A stretch of DNA of 64,000 nucleotides from Methanocorpusculum labreanum Z (GCF_000015765.1 NC_008942.1:1317921-1381920), one strand, 5' to 3'. Shown: positions 1 to 8,972, numbered from the stretch's first letter. Notes: generated from the letters alone by a model not told the origin. Made by a program: numbers and translations.

Positions 1-204
1 AACAATATTGTAATCAAGCTGCGTGTAGTTGCCGCTGACCAGATTTTGCAGAATGGGAAACTGACTGAAAATAACATTGATTGTTGTTGCAGGACTAACG
101 CTTACCGGTCCAAGACCGACAGCAAGCAGCATGCTGACCAGAACAATCGGGGTAAGTATGATCAGGAGCGTTTTTAGTTTGAATTCTTTTTTTTGCAGAT
201 TCAC
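1..204 (-). CDS. FecCD-type metal/siderophore/cobalamin ABC transporter permease (N-terminal part)
   Basis: Only the first 68 codons lie in the window; the gene runs off the left edge. The start is GTG at 204-202 with an ideal GGAGGGG Shine-Dalgarno about 6 nt upstream. The protein opens with a short basic stretch, one hydrophobic membrane segment (about residues 11-31) and then GLGPVSVSPATT, which resembles the 'G-s-v-x-i-s-p' start of the permease core in the BtuC/FhuB/FecCD family. The family forms the membrane channel for iron-siderophore, haem or cobalamin import with a periplasmic-type binding protein and an ATPase, presumably encoded beyond the edge. Substrate cannot be judged from this fragment. 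Confidence 0.7.
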   Translation of the reverse strand, partial: MNLQKKEFKLKTLLIILTPIVLVSMLLAVGLGPVSVSPATTINVIFSQFPILQNLVSGNYTQLDYNIV

Positions 205-559
205 AGAGCCCCTCCGTAATGGGACATCAACAAGCTAAATAACAGCTCTCCTGTTGTTGTGTAGAGAAGGAGGGGGAGACTGTATTTTCACACATAAATT
301 TAAATTAGTAATACTATAAATGACTATTCAATTTATTGTTAATACATATTTCCACATTAGAAAACAAATGTATCTAAGAATTGATGCAAAAGCTAATCTC
401 TATGCTCAAGTCGCCAAGAGAGGGAAGTGAATCTTATTTTTAATCAAACCAAGTTAACAGGAGATTTATTTTACAAACCACAAATGAAAGAACACCCTAA
501 GCCACAGTATTGAATATCTCGCGCATACAAATACTATTCAGTATTTATCGGAGATTCAC
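205..559. other. AT-rich intergenic region between divergent permease and argG genes
   Basis: No open frame that looks like a gene and no RNA gene is visible. It should hold two divergent promoters. An A/T-rich tract at about 290-360 includes an ACTATAAAT-like box near 310-318, and TTTATTTTA lies near 464-472, but neither can be assigned to a gene with confidence. The right end carries a perfect palindrome listed separately. Confidence 0.6.
529..546 (+). promoter_or_regulatory. Palindrome in argG leader (possible operator or leader hairpin)
   Basis: AAATACT-ATTC-AGTATTT is a perfect 7-4-7 inverted repeat ending 13 nt before the argG ATG and just upstream of its GGAG ribosome-binding site (550-553). 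It could be an operator for repression of arginine synthesis or a weak RNA hairpin next to the ribosome-binding site. The regulator is unknown. Confidence 0.4.
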
Positions 560-1768
560 ATGACAGATACAAATGAGAAAACAGGGAAAGGCACTGTTGT
601 CCTCGCCTTTTCCGGAGGTCTCGACACCTCAATCTGTGTTCCAATCTTAAAGAACATGTACGGATACGATCGTGTGGTCACGGTTGCGGCAGACGTTGGT
701 CAGCCCGAAAGCGAAGTCAAGATGGCGACCGATAAAGGAAACCTCATCGCCGACAAGCACTATACCCTTGATCTTAAGGATGCATTCGTCAAAAATCATG
801 TCTTCCCGGCAATCAAGGCAAATGCGCTTTACGAAGGATATCCGATGGGCACATCCCTCGCCCGCCCGATCATCGCAGAAGAGATCGTAAAGATTGCAAA
901 AAAGGAAAATGCAGCGGCTATCGGACATGGATGTACCGGCAAAGGAAACGATCAGCTTCGATTCGATTACATCTTCCGCATGCACGGATTCGACATTGTA
1001 GCCCCCATGCGTGAACACAATATGACCCGTGAATGGGAAATCGATTACGCAGAACAGAACAACGTCCCAATCCCAGTCAAGAAATCCACGCCGTGGAGTG
1101 TTGATGAGAACATCTGGTCACGCAGCATCGAAGGCGGCCGCCTTGAAGAGCCGGACTACCACCCCCCCGAAGAGATCTATCACTGGACTGCAGCTCTCAA
1201 AGACACGCCGAACGAACCGGAAATCGTCACGATCGGATTTGAAAACGGTGTGCCGGTATCCCTTAACGGCAAAAAGATGAGCGGCGTTGAGCTGATCGTC
1301 ACGCTCAACAAACTTGCCGGAAAACACAGCGTCGGCAGAAACGATATGGTCGAAGACCGTGTGCTTGGTCTGAAAGCCAGAGAAAATTACGAACACCCCG
1401 CGGCAACCGTTCTGATTGCAGCTCACAAAGATCTGGAAAAACTGGTCCTTTCCCGGGCGGAGCTGAAGTTCAAGAACATGGTCGATGATCAGTGGGCAGA
1501 ACTCGCCTATATGGGACTTATCCACGAACCGCTCTACCACGACCTGAATGCGTTCATCAACAAAACGCAGGAACGCGTCACCGGAACGGTAGATGTTCAA
1601 CTCTATAAAGGAGGCCTTCACATCATGGGCAGAGCTTCACCGAATGCGATCTACTCTATGGACATGGTGTCCTTTGATTCAACGACCATCGATCAGCGGG
1701 ATGCTATCGGCTACTCCAAATACTTCGGCATCCAGGGCAGAATGCTCTGGCAGCTCCAGAACAAGTAA
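560..1768 (+). CDS. argG: Argininosuccinate synthase
   Basis: Catalyses ATP-dependent condensation of citrulline and aspartate to argininosuccinate in cytosolic arginine biosynthesis. The 402-residue length is normal for the family. The PP-loop ATP-pyrophosphatase signature SGGLDTS is at residues 18-24, and the citrulline/aspartate-binding motifs [11 protein letters not shown] and [14 protein letters not shown] follow. The ATG is preceded by GGAG at 550-553. The gene is followed after 6 nt by a glycosyltransferase gene, so the two may share a transcript although their functions are unrelated. Identification is secure. Confidence 0.98.
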   Translation: MTDTNEKTGKGTVVLAFSGGLDTSICVPILKNMYGYDRVVTVAADVGQPESEVKMATDKGNLIADKHYTLDLKDAFVKNHVFPAIKANALYEGYPMGTSLARPIIAEEIVKIAKKENAAAIGHGCTGKGNDQLRFDYIFRMHGFDIVAPMREHNMTREWEIDYAEQNNVPIPVKKSTPWSVDENIWSRSIEGGRLEEPDYHPPEEIYHWTAALKDTPNEPEIVTIGFENGVPVSLNGKKMSGVELIVTLNKLAGKHSVGRNDMVEDRVLGLKARENYEHPAATVLIAAHKDLEKLVLSRAELKFKNMVDDQWAELAYMGLIHEPLYHDLNAFINKTQERVTGTVDVQLYKGGLHIMGRASPNAIYSMDMVSFDSTTIDQRDAIGYSKYFGIQGRMLWQLQNK

Positions 1769-1774
1769 CTAATA

Positions 1775-2704
1775 ATGAATAAAGACGACGTCTGTGTACT
1801 GATCCCGACACTCAACGAGAAAGCAACGATCGGACCGGTCATCAAGGAGCTGCAGAGTCTTGGTTACCGGAATATCCTGATAGTTGACGGGCACTCCACC
1901 GACGGGACGCCGGAAATTGCATCGGGACTCGGTGCCAGGATCCTTATGCAAAACGGCAAAGGAAAAGGAGCTGCGATGATCGAAGCATTCAAACAGATCA
2001 CCGAACCCTACATCCTTATGCTGGACGGAGACGGAACCAACCCTCCGGAATACGCCGATGCAATGCTCGAACCGCTTGTATCGGGAAGAGCCGACCATGT
2101 GATCGGGGACCGGCTCGGCAGTTATGAGCACGGAGCACTCACCCGTTTGAATCGCCTTGGAAACACTGTCATGAACAAGTATTTCAAATGGGCGCACGGG
2201 GTCTATATGACGGATATCCTGTCAGGGTATCGGGCGTTCACCAGAGAATCCATCGATAAGATGAATCTTTCCGAGACAGGATTTGAAATCGAGACGGAGA
2301 TCAGTTCGGCCGTTGTGCATCACAACCTCAGATTCGAGGTTGTCGAAACATATTATAAGAAGCGGCCGGGATCCCCCACGAAACTGAATCCTTTCCGTGA
2401 CGGATACAAAATCATCAGGGCCATAAACAGATACGGGAAGATGAATAATCCCTTGTTCCATTTCAGCGTTCTTGGAGTACTTCTGGGCCTAGCAGGCTTC
2501 ATTACCGGCATTTATGTTCTGGTGGATTGGTTTAAGGGGATCGAACATCTGCCGATGACGATTCTGACCATGCTCCTGATTGTGACCGGCATTCTCACAT
2601 TTATGATCGGCCTCATCAGCGACATGATCCTCGCTTACCACCGGGAACAGATCCTTGAACTGGAAAAGATCCGTGCCGAACTTGAAGAGCTGAAAAAAAA
2701 GTAA
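1775..2704 (+). CDS. AglJ-like family 2 glycosyltransferase (dolichyl-phosphate sugar transfer)
   Basis: GT-A fold glycosyltransferase, 309 residues. The N-terminal half has the nucleotide-sugar motif LIPTLNEKATIG (9-20), a VDGHSTDGT block (37-45) and the catalytic metal-binding DGDGT at 84-88; SGYRAF at 150-155 is typical of dolichol-phosphate-sugar synthases. Two membrane segments (about 228-250 and 261-285) are followed by a charged, probably coiled-coil tail. This architecture fits the AglJ group that adds the first sugar to dolichyl phosphate in archaeal N-glycosylation of S-layer proteins. The exact sugar is not readable from sequence. It lies 6 nt after argG. Confidence 0.82.
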   Translation: MNKDDVCVLIPTLNEKATIGPVIKELQSLGYRNILIVDGHSTDGTPEIASGLGARILMQNGKGKGAAMIEAFKQITEPYILMLDGDGTNPPEYADAMLEPLVSGRADHVIGDRLGSYEHGALTRLNRLGNTVMNKYFKWAHGVYMTDILSGYRAFTRESIDKMNLSETGFEIETEISSAVVHHNLRFEVVETYYKKRPGSPTKLNPFRDGYKIIRAINRYGKMNNPLFHFSVLGVLLGLAGFITGIYVLVDWFKGIEHLPMTILTMLLIVTGILTFMIGLISDMILAYHREQILELEKIRAELEELKKK

Positions 2705-2724
2705 AATCAAAAATAATTGTATTT

Positions 2725-3375
2725 TTAGCTGGTTGTTAAGTAACCAACCATTTTTATATCGATTGTGTCAGAGCCGTACTGCAAAGTCAGACCGTCATCG
2801 GTTTTCGCAGTGACAACACATACACGATATGCTGATGCTTCTTCACCGTCTTCATTTGTATAGGGAACAGTAATAAAGACCCTGTCGTCAACTTTCATAT
2901 CATCAAATACCAGACCCGCAGTCTCGGTTTCTTCCTTGGTTAACTGGTATGCCAGATTGGAGCCGGAACCGGCGACAGTTGTGCTTTCTCCAGGAACAAG
3001 ACCAATTACTCCTGCCGATATCTGATTAAACTCTGATGCATAGATCACAAAGGGGTACTCGTATCCTTCAACGTTTACGTATAGAGATTGGTTCACTTCA
3101 GTTCCTGCCTGAAATCCCATGACATTCTCGAAAACTGCGGAATTGTTGACGTTCAATGTGTAATTCACATAAACGGGATTTCCTGCAACGACTTTACCTG
3201 TTTCAGAAATTCCATCGCCATTGATGAGATTGCCGAGAGCATTCGGGAGGCCGCTGAATGATACAATGCACATGAATACCAACAGAACGCAAAAGCCGAT
3301 AACACCGACCTGCATCCAATTTATTTTTTTCTTCGGACCTTTATCCTCAGATTTTGACTTCGTCTGTACTGCCAT
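2725..3375 (-). CDS. Membrane-anchored FKBP-like protein
   Basis: 216 residues: a basic N-terminus, one membrane segment (about 22-42) and an extracellular domain. The domain starts with VVAGNPVYVNYTLNVNNSAV, like the opening strand of FKBP peptidyl-prolyl isomerases (G-D-x-V-x-V-x-Y-T), and later has ISAGVIGLVPGEST, like the FKBP 'i-p-G-l-x-G-m-k-x-G-e' segment. An inserted region then leads to C-terminal strands. A surface folding helper is the likely role, but several FKBP active-site aromatics are not obvious, so catalysis is uncertain. Divergently transcribed from hsp20, which also suggests a folding role. No clear ribosome-binding site; a TTTAAAATA box near 3425-3437 could be its promoter. 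Confidence 0.6.
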   Translation of the reverse strand: MAVQTKSKSEDKGPKKKINWMQVGVIGFCVLLVFMCIVSFSGLPNALGNLINGDGISETGKVVAGNPVYVNYTLNVNNSAVFENVMGFQAGTEVNQSLYVNVEGYEYPFVIYASEFNQISAGVIGLVPGESTTVAGSGSNLAYQLTKEETETAGLVFDDMKVDDRVFITVPYTNEDGEEASAYRVCVVTAKTDDGLTLQYGSDTIDIKMVGYLTTS

Positions 3376-3441
3376 TTAGCTATAATATGGAGATGTATTA
3401 TCATAAACGTCTTCTCTTCCGACACGTATTTTAAAGTGAGG

Positions 3442-3476
3442 AAAATATATATGCAATTGTGACTTACTATTAGTAA
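3442..3476 (+). promoter_or_regulatory. hsp20 promoter with TATA box and operator-like palindrome
   Basis: AAAATATATATG at 3442-3453 is a strong archaeal TATA box after a purine-rich stretch. The inverted repeat TTACTA-T-TAGTAA at 3464-3476 covers the expected start of transcription (about 25 nt downstream of the TATA box), the position where archaeal heat-shock repressors such as Phr and HSR1 bind. The repressor itself is not in the window. Confidence 0.5.
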
Positions 3477-3513
3477 ATCACATTAGATGATGAAATTACA
3501 GAAGGTATATACA

Positions 3514-3993
3514 ATGTCAATTCGATTCTGCCCATTCAGCTTTGGAACACTTGGTTCTGAACTCGACACGCTCTTCTCCGAGATGGAGGAACGTGCCGAG
3601 AATCTTGCATCGCGCTCAGAAAGCTTGAAAACAATTGCAAAAAATGCCGTCCCGAGAATCACCGGAGATTTCCACATCGATCTGTGCGAGACTCCAACCG
3701 AGATCATCATTACCTGCGATCTCCCGGGAATTGAAAAACAGGATGTTTCAGTAAAACTTCTGAACGAAACATCCCTTCAGATCAAAACAACGTATGACCG
3801 TGAGGTTTCGAAGACGGATGCCTCGGGCGTCTATCATTTACGTGAACGCAGAGCCGGGTCGGGAGAGAGAATCATCCACCTCCCGGCAGAGGTTATTTCC
3901 GACGGAGCAAAAGCCTCGTTCAAAAACGGCATCGTAGAGATCACCCTCCCAAAAGTCGTAACGGACGCCGGGATACCGATCGAGATCGAGTAA
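3514..3993 (+). CDS. hsp20: Hsp20 / alpha-crystallin small heat-shock protein
   Basis: ATP-independent holdase chaperone that binds unfolding proteins in the cytosol. The alpha-crystallin domain runs from about residue 48 (FHIDLCETPTEIIITCDLPGIEKQDV) to the end and includes the conserved A-x-x-x-(N)G-[IV]-[LV] signature as ASFKNGIVEITLPK. I chose the ATG at 3514 because GAAGGT lies 7 nt upstream; an in-frame ATG at 3487 would add nine residues but has no ribosome-binding site. Length (159) is normal. Likely heat-induced through the promoter described at 3442-3476. Confidence 0.93.
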   Translation: MSIRFCPFSFGTLGSELDTLFSEMEERAENLASRSESLKTIAKNAVPRITGDFHIDLCETPTEIIITCDLPGIEKQDVSVKLLNETSLQIKTTYDREVSKTDASGVYHLRERRAGSGERIIHLPAEVISDGAKASFKNGIVEITLPKVVTDAGIPIEIE

Positions 3994-4080
3994 CGCGAAA
4001 TTCTGCAGGGCAATTACCCCGGCCCAAACCTTTTTTTAACAAAATTGATGTCCTCTGATTACGAATACTAGGCTTAAGCG

Positions 4081-5619
4081 ATGGAAAAAAAACAGGTCCG
4101 CGACTACATGACACACGATGTCATAAGTATCGATGCATCCAAAACGGTTGGGGATGTGATCCGCCTGATTCATACAACGGATCATGACGGGTTTCCAGTC
4201 CTCAGACTGGGAAAAGTTGTAGGATACATCTCTGCACGTGACATCATCGGCGAACACCCGTCAACAAAAGTTGAACTGAGGATGACGCGCCACCCCATCA
4301 CTGCACGTCCTGATGTGACGATTACCGAGGTTGCACGCCGGATATTCAGAACCGGCATCCAGAAGCTCCCCGTGATCGGGCCGGATAATGAACTCTTAGG
4401 CATCATCTCCAATATGGATGTGATTCGATCCCAGATCGAACGTGTAACACCGGAAAAAGTATTCAATTTCATGCGGGCGCTTCACGCTCTGTATGGGGTA
4501 GAGACCCATCTCAAGCGTGAACATATCCCCGTCAAAGATATCCAGCCGACCCAAAGTTCCGTTCATCAGGACGAACTTGAAGGGAGAACATACGAACTCC
4601 AGAAAAATCTCGCCGAGCCGGTTATCGTGGTGAAATCCGGAGAGCGGATCATTCTGGTCGATGGCCACCACCGGGCGGTAGCAGCTGAAAAACTCGGATT
4701 AAGTGAATTGGACGCATACGTTGTGTATCTGGATGCCGATATTGAACTTGGACTGGAAAAAACCGCACATGCGATGAAAATTTTCAGCATCAAAGATGTA
4801 AAAATCGACGACAGTCCGGAAAGATCCCTGGTGCGTCCCACACACCCGAAACTGATCCCGACCGAGAAGAAACTCGTCAGTGAATATATGACGACCAATG
4901 TGATCAGTCTTGATGCGGGAAAGACGGTAAAGGATGTTATTGGACTTATCCGGACCACAACCCATGACGGATTTCCTGTATTATGTAAGGGAAGAGTCGT
5001 CGGTCTGATTGGAGCGAAGAATATCATCGGCGCTAAAGCAACCGACGGCATCGCCCCCCTGATGGAGCCGGTGATACTCAAAACCCAGCCTAACGAAGGT
5101 ATGACCGATGTCGCACGGAAAATGTTCAGGTTCTGCGTCCAGAAACTTCCGGTTGTTGATAATGAGGGACAATTTGTCGGCATCATCACGAATGCGGATG
5201 TGATCCGCTCCCAGATCGAACGCGTCACGCCGGAGAAGGTGTTCGATTACATGACCACCCTCAAAACGCTGTACGGATTGGATCCTCTGCTTTCACGCGG
5301 CATGGTTCCTGTTAAAAGTCTGATTCCAACCCAGTCCAAAGTGTATATGGATGAACTGGACGGGCGGGCGTATGAGATCAAAAAAGGTCTTGCCGAACCG
5401 TTGATCGTTGTTCGGAGAAGGGGCAAATACATCCTGATCGACGGACATCACCGGGCCGTTGCTGCAAACAGAATGCGCGTTCAGGAACTCGATGCTTATC
5501 TTATCGACATCGACTCGGACATCGAACTCGGTATTGAAAAAACCTCAAGGAATATGCGCCTGTGGTCGCTTGACGATGTGCAGATCATGGATGAATCGCG
5601 ATGCGCATTTCTCGCGTGA
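4081..5619 (+). CDS. Tandemly duplicated CBS-CBS-ParB-like domain protein
   Basis: 512 residues formed by two copies of the same ~245-residue unit (about 1-245 and 261-505). Each unit has two CBS domains (starting EKKQVRDYMTHDVISID and EKKLVSEYMTTNVISLD) that usually bind adenosine nucleotides, followed by a ParB/sulfiredoxin-like domain with DGHHRAVAA at 194-202 and 455-463. SQIERVTPEKVF and a P-T-Q-S segment recur in both. The ParB-type box suggests nucleotide or DNA binding, so the protein may be an energy-sensing regulator; this is inference. Linkers are conserved, so duplication was in-frame and both copies seem maintained. The downstream minus-strand gene ends 4 nt away. Confidence 0.8.
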   Translation: MEKKQVRDYMTHDVISIDASKTVGDVIRLIHTTDHDGFPVLRLGKVVGYISARDIIGEHPSTKVELRMTRHPITARPDVTITEVARRIFRTGIQKLPVIGPDNELLGIISNMDVIRSQIERVTPEKVFNFMRALHALYGVETHLKREHIPVKDIQPTQSSVHQDELEGRTYELQKNLAEPVIVVKSGERIILVDGHHRAVAAEKLGLSELDAYVVYLDADIELGLEKTAHAMKIFSIKDVKIDDSPERSLVRPTHPKLIPTEKKLVSEYMTTNVISLDAGKTVKDVIGLIRTTTHDGFPVLCKGRVVGLIGAKNIIGAKATDGIAPLMEPVILKTQPNEGMTDVARKMFRFCVQKLPVVDNEGQFVGIITNADVIRSQIERVTPEKVFDYMTTLKTLYGLDPLLSRGMVPVKSLIPTQSKVYMDELDGRAYEIKKGLAEPLIVVRRRGKYILIDGHHRAVAANRMRVQELDAYLIDIDSDIELGIEKTSRNMRLWSLDDVQIMDESRCAFLA

Positions 5620-5623
5620 ATAA

Positions 5624-6745
5624 TCAAAGGGTAAAAGATCCATAGCGGCCGCCGCCGCCGGGAATCAGCGTGACGCGGCCTTCCCGCATCGATAAAACGG
5701 CTCCGGCTATCTCTGGCGATATGCGGGCCAGTTCATCACGCGGCACTTCAAGGAGAATTGCGATCTCATTATCGAATGCCTCGATAAATGCAGAATAAAG
5801 CGCTCGTGCTTTTTTAGTGTTTGGCGAGGAAACACCCAGAACGCGGGCAATGACTTCGCCAAGCGGCACCATCTTCAGATAGGGCGGACGGACCGTTGGA
5901 GGGATCGTGGAAAGCTGTTCTGCGCGTTCCCTCACACCGATTTTTATCCGGCCTTTGTCAGCAGGGCACTTCCAGTGAAGACGCTCGGCTTCAGCAAGAG
6001 AGAACTGCGCATAACACCGCGTGCAGGCGGTTCGGTTGTATTTTCCTTCTTCCGGGAAAAAACCGGCATTCAGCACGACCGAACCTTTTTTTATCGCCTC
6101 GAGAACCGCAGGAACCGTTGAAGCCGACATCTCCAGGCGCGTAAACTCGCGGCCGAGTTTCTCAGGCGCGGCACTGTGGGCATCCGAATTCGAAAGAAAA
6201 GGAACGCCGGCAAACTCTTCGATGCCGGCCCCGTAGGATGAATCGGCGGAAAGCCCCAGCTCGCAGAACTCGATGCTCTCTTCGCCGTAACATTCAGAAG
6301 GCAAATCGAACGCGGCAAAAAGAGAAGTCCACGGCGTGAAGGCATGCGCCGGCCCAATCATCCCGCCAAGGTCATGAACCTCCCGGGCGATCTCTTCCCC
6401 GGAAAGATGGAGATGAGGGCGGCCCGCAGTCGTAAGATGTCCGCATGCCGGTGTAAACCTCTGCTGGAGTTCAGCAAACTGGTCGAAGGTTTCCATTAAG
6501 ATCAGATGATGGACACGGGAAGAGTCCTCAACCTCGGTCTGGGGAACAACCGTGATCCCATACTCATTTTCGAGAAACGGTTCCCACATCCCGCGCCAGA
6601 CAGGATGGAGTGCATCCCCGCTTCCAACAACATGAATCCCCTTGGTCCGGCAGCCGGCAAGTATCTGTTTTGGGACCATCTCGGGAGAGGTCGCCATCGA
6701 AAAACAGGAGTGTAAATGGAGATCGGCGTTGTACTGCATGGACAT
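5624..6745 (-). CDS. Endonuclease Q-like PHP-domain protein
   Basis: 373 residues. The N-terminal PHP phosphoesterase domain has the metal ligands in DLHLHSCFS (8-16), a glutamate in PQTEVEDS, PAHAFTPW and the C-terminal SNSDAH motif. A zinc finger follows (CTRCYAQFSLAEAERLHWKC) and then KGRIKIGVRERAEQL. This matches the archaeal EndoQ family, which nicks DNA 5' of deaminated bases (uracil, hypoxanthine) and abasic sites. EndoQ of Thermococcales is somewhat longer. The ATG overlaps the stop of the upstream PAC2 gene as TAATG, so translation is probably coupled; the gene ends the S27e/aIF2alpha operon. Confidence 0.82.
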   Translation of the reverse strand: MSMQYNADLHLHSCFSMATSPEMVPKQILAGCRTKGIHVVGSGDALHPVWRGMWEPFLENEYGITVVPQTEVEDSSRVHHLILMETFDQFAELQQRFTPACGHLTTAGRPHLHLSGEEIAREVHDLGGMIGPAHAFTPWTSLFAAFDLPSECYGEESIEFCELGLSADSSYGAGIEEFAGVPFLSNSDAHSAAPEKLGREFTRLEMSASTVPAVLEAIKKGSVVLNAGFFPEEGKYNRTACTRCYAQFSLAEAERLHWKCPADKGRIKIGVRERAEQLSTIPPTVRPPYLKMVPLGEVIARVLGVSSPNTKKARALYSAFIEAFDNEIAILLEVPRDELARISPEIAGAVLSMREGRVTLIPGGGGRYGSFTL

Positions 6746-7503
6746 TATCCGATATAGCGCAGATCGTCGGCATTGTTTTTCTGCATGGTTGAGGCAATTG
6801 CCGAGACTTCCGTCATCATCTGCGAAGCAAGTTCGGCAAGTTCGGTCCGGTCGGCTTTGATGCCGGTAAGTTTCTCCAGGACATCGAGAACAGCGGTCGA
6901 ACTGACGGGATCCACCAGATAGCCGGAGGTCTCACCAAGGAGAGCGATGCCCTCCATTCCTACAAGACGGCCGAGCGTGATCAAAAGACCGGCGGCACCG
7001 ATGATCCCGCCGACCGGTTCGTCTTTGTTCAACACGGCTCCGGCAAAAAGAACCTCTTCTTTGAGGGATGAGGAGGAAAGTGCGGCAAGAATCCGCGGCG
7101 TCTCTACCATTCGGCCGACCCCGTATCCGCCGAGCGTATATATCCGTTTTACTCCCAGAAGTTCAAAGATGCGGATATACGCATTCCCAAGAATATAATG
7201 ACCCTCGGGCGTCGTGCTTTGACAATCGCCCGCTAGGAGAAGGACCGCGGGGGAATTCTCCGACCCTGGCGCAAAAAACACCTCGTTTCTCGGCATGCGG
7301 AGTACCGCATCCTCGGAAAGATACATCTGCGGAGGAAAGAGTGTAGATGTGATCTCGGCAACTTTTACGGCCGAGAGAACATGAACAAGATGATCGACCA
7401 CGAGTTTGCCGACATGTCCGACACCGGGGAGTCCGGCAATCACGATCGGAGAGGAGTGAGCGGCGACATCCTCAACATACCATCTGACGTTTACTTGATC
7501 CAT
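6745..7503 (-). CDS. PAC2 family proteasome assembly chaperone-like protein
   Basis: 252 residues of the PAC2 / COG2047 fold: IVIAGLPGVGHVGKLVVDHL at 20-39 is the family's start, followed by SEDAVLRMPRNEVFF and YTLGGYGVGRM. Archaeal members (PbaA/PbaB) assist proteasome assembly or disassembly. The association with Nop10 and aIF2alpha is conserved in euryarchaea. The start overlaps the nop10 stop by 13 nt, so translation is likely coupled. Confidence 0.9.
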   Translation of the reverse strand: MDQVNVRWYVEDVAAHSSPIVIAGLPGVGHVGKLVVDHLVHVLSAVKVAEITSTLFPPQMYLSEDAVLRMPRNEVFFAPGSENSPAVLLLAGDCQSTTPEGHYILGNAYIRIFELLGVKRIYTLGGYGVGRMVETPRILAALSSSSLKEEVLFAGAVLNKDEPVGGIIGAAGLLITLGRLVGMEGIALLGETSGYLVDPVSSTAVLDVLEKLTGIKADRTELAELASQMMTEVSAIASTMQKNNADDLRYIG

Positions 7504-7652
7504 GTTTTTGCCATCCTTCGATATTTACCATAGGGATCCTCAGGAGAATATCTTGCCGGATGGGCAGACACCGTAGGACATCCGCATTTCTGACATGTAT
7601 TAAAAAGAGTGTAGGTGTTGCATTCAGGGCATCTACGAATATGACCTGTCAT
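7491..7652 (-). CDS. nop10: Ribosome biogenesis protein Nop10 (H/ACA RNP)
   Basis: A 53-residue protein with the two-CxxC zinc ribbon of archaeal Nop10: MTGHIRRCPECNTYTLF then CQKCGCPTVS, followed by the conserved tail HPARYSPEDPYGKYRRMAK. Nop10 is a core part of H/ACA ribonucleoproteins with Cbf5, L7Ae and Gar1, which guide pseudouridylation of rRNA. It lies 15 nt after aIF2alpha and overlaps PAC2 by 13 nt. The gene is short but conserved sequence and context make it certain. Confidence 0.96.
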   Translation of the reverse strand: MTGHIRRCPECNTYTLFNTCQKCGCPTVSAHPARYSPEDPYGKYRRMAKTWIK

Positions 7653-7667
7653 GAAAAACACCGGATA

Positions 7668-8441
7668 TTACTTCTGTTTCCGGATGAGTTTGCCGGAACC
7701 TTCAGCGCGTTCCATCACACCGATCGCTGCTTCGGATGCTTTGACCAGAGCTTTTTCTGCAGTCTTATAATCCGGGGCGACAACTTTAACCCGGTAGTGC
7801 GGCGCTCCAAGATAGAGAAGTTCGATCTCGGCACCGTCAACTTTGGGTTCAGCACTCCTAAGAGCGCGGCGAATAATGTTGACTCCGTCGGGTTTGGTGG
7901 AGGTCAGTTCCAAAATCGCACTGACGGTGACTTTTGGAACCTTGACATTTTCAGAAGCAACCTTTGCCAAGGCAGCTGCTGCTTCGGCTGGAAGCGAGAA
8001 TTTGGCGAGAGTTGCATCGCCATATAAAGCGATACCCTCGAACGCGGCATAAAGCGAACCAAATTCGGCATACATTGCCTCTTCAAACGTCTTGACGTCG
8101 ACCTTCGACTCGGCTGAGGCAAACCCTATCCACTTGTGTGCCTTCTGCTCGTTTTTCCAGTCCTGGATCTTTTCCCGGCGCTGGTGTTCATTGACATCTT
8201 TGAGGGAAAGATCGATATGGCCGCGGTGTTCATCGACGTGAAGGACTTTACAGACAACTTTCTGTCCTTCACGGATGTAGTCCCGGATATATTTAATCCA
8301 GCCACGGGCAATTTCCGCGATTGGAATTAACCCCTGACGTCCTTCATATTCATCCAGGTTTACAAATGCCGCGAAGTCCTTGACTTCTGTAACGCTGCAG
8401 ACGACAAGTTCTCCTTCTATTGGCCAATCTCTTTCACTCAT
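7668..8441 (-). CDS. Translation initiation factor 2 subunit alpha
   Basis: 257 residues. aIF2-alpha joins the beta and gamma subunits to deliver initiator Met-tRNA to the small ribosomal subunit. The N-terminal S1/OB domain is clear (GELVVCSVTEVKDFAAFVNLDEYEG, then GHIDLSLKDVN), followed by the helical domain and the C-terminal alpha/beta domain (VKVPKVTVSAILELTST onward). Placed 17 nt after the S27e gene in the conserved L44e-S27e-aIF2alpha-Nop10 order. Confidence 0.97.
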   Translation of the reverse strand: MSERDWPIEGELVVCSVTEVKDFAAFVNLDEYEGRQGLIPIAEIARGWIKYIRDYIREGQKVVCKVLHVDEHRGHIDLSLKDVNEHQRREKIQDWKNEQKAHKWIGFASAESKVDVKTFEEAMYAEFGSLYAAFEGIALYGDATLAKFSLPAEAAAALAKVASENVKVPKVTVSAILELTSTKPDGVNIIRRALRSAEPKVDGAEIELLYLGAPHYRVKVVAPDYKTAEKALVKASEAAIGVMERAEGSGKLIRKQK

Positions 8442-8458
8442 TAGATAATTTTCCAGAT

Positions 8459-8647
8459 TTATTCAAATGTTGCTACGATATCTGCTTTAAGAGCAGCTTT
8501 GCCGCCGGTCGGCTCTGCAAGGATGCGGCCGCAGACTGTGCATTCAACAACGGAGGTTGCTTTCTCGAATACGAGCTGTTCATTTTCACAGTCCGGACAT
8601 TTTACCTTCAGGAATTTGCTCCGGGTTTCTCGGGATGCTTTTACCAT
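8459..8647 (-). CDS. rps27e: 30S ribosomal protein S27e
   Basis: 62 residues with the zinc ribbon [10 protein letters not shown] ... [11 protein letters not shown] (CxxC-x14-15-CxxC) and the FLKVKCP start typical of S27e. ATG 8647 was chosen over an in-frame GTG at 8656 because GGAG lies 8 nt upstream of the ATG and known S27e proteins start MVKASRE-like. The SD overlaps the end of the L44e gene. Confidence 0.96.
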   Translation of the reverse strand: MVKASRETRSKFLKVKCPDCENEQLVFEKATSVVECTVCGRILAEPTGGKAALKADIVATFE

Positions 8648-8652
8648 ATTAC

Positions 8653-8931
8653 TCACTCCGTAAGTTCGAATTTACCTGCACGGTAACCTTCTCTTAAGTG
8701 GGCTTTACCGCATTCTTTGCACCGGTAGCGCATGTTGATCTTCTTGGTCGGTTTGTCTCCTCCCGGAACTTTGCCGAATTTACCACGGTTACCAACGTTG
8801 CTGCGGCGTGCTTTCTGACGGTCAATCCAGTGGAGACCGGTTGTCTTACCTTTCTTTACCCTCTCAACCTCGTGCTCGGTGTGTTTCCGGCAGTATGGGC
8901 AGTAGGTGTTAAATTTTACTGGTTTCTTCAT
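8653..8931 (-). CDS. rpl44e: 50S ribosomal protein L44e
   Basis: 92 residues. The conserved start [22 protein letters not shown], the basic central part and the second zinc-binding pair [24 protein letters not shown] identify L44e, an archaeal/eukaryal large-subunit protein near the tRNA E site. First gene of the translation operon that continues through S27e, aIF2alpha, Nop10, PAC2 and EndoQ. Confidence 0.97.
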   Translation of the reverse strand: MKKPVKFNTYCPYCRKHTEHEVERVKKGKTTGLHWIDRQKARRSNVGNRGKFGKVPGGDKPTKKINMRYRCKECGKAHLREGYRAGKFELTE

Positions 8932-8972
8932 GAATATTTACCCCTTTTAAACGGGAATACCAAATACCATAC

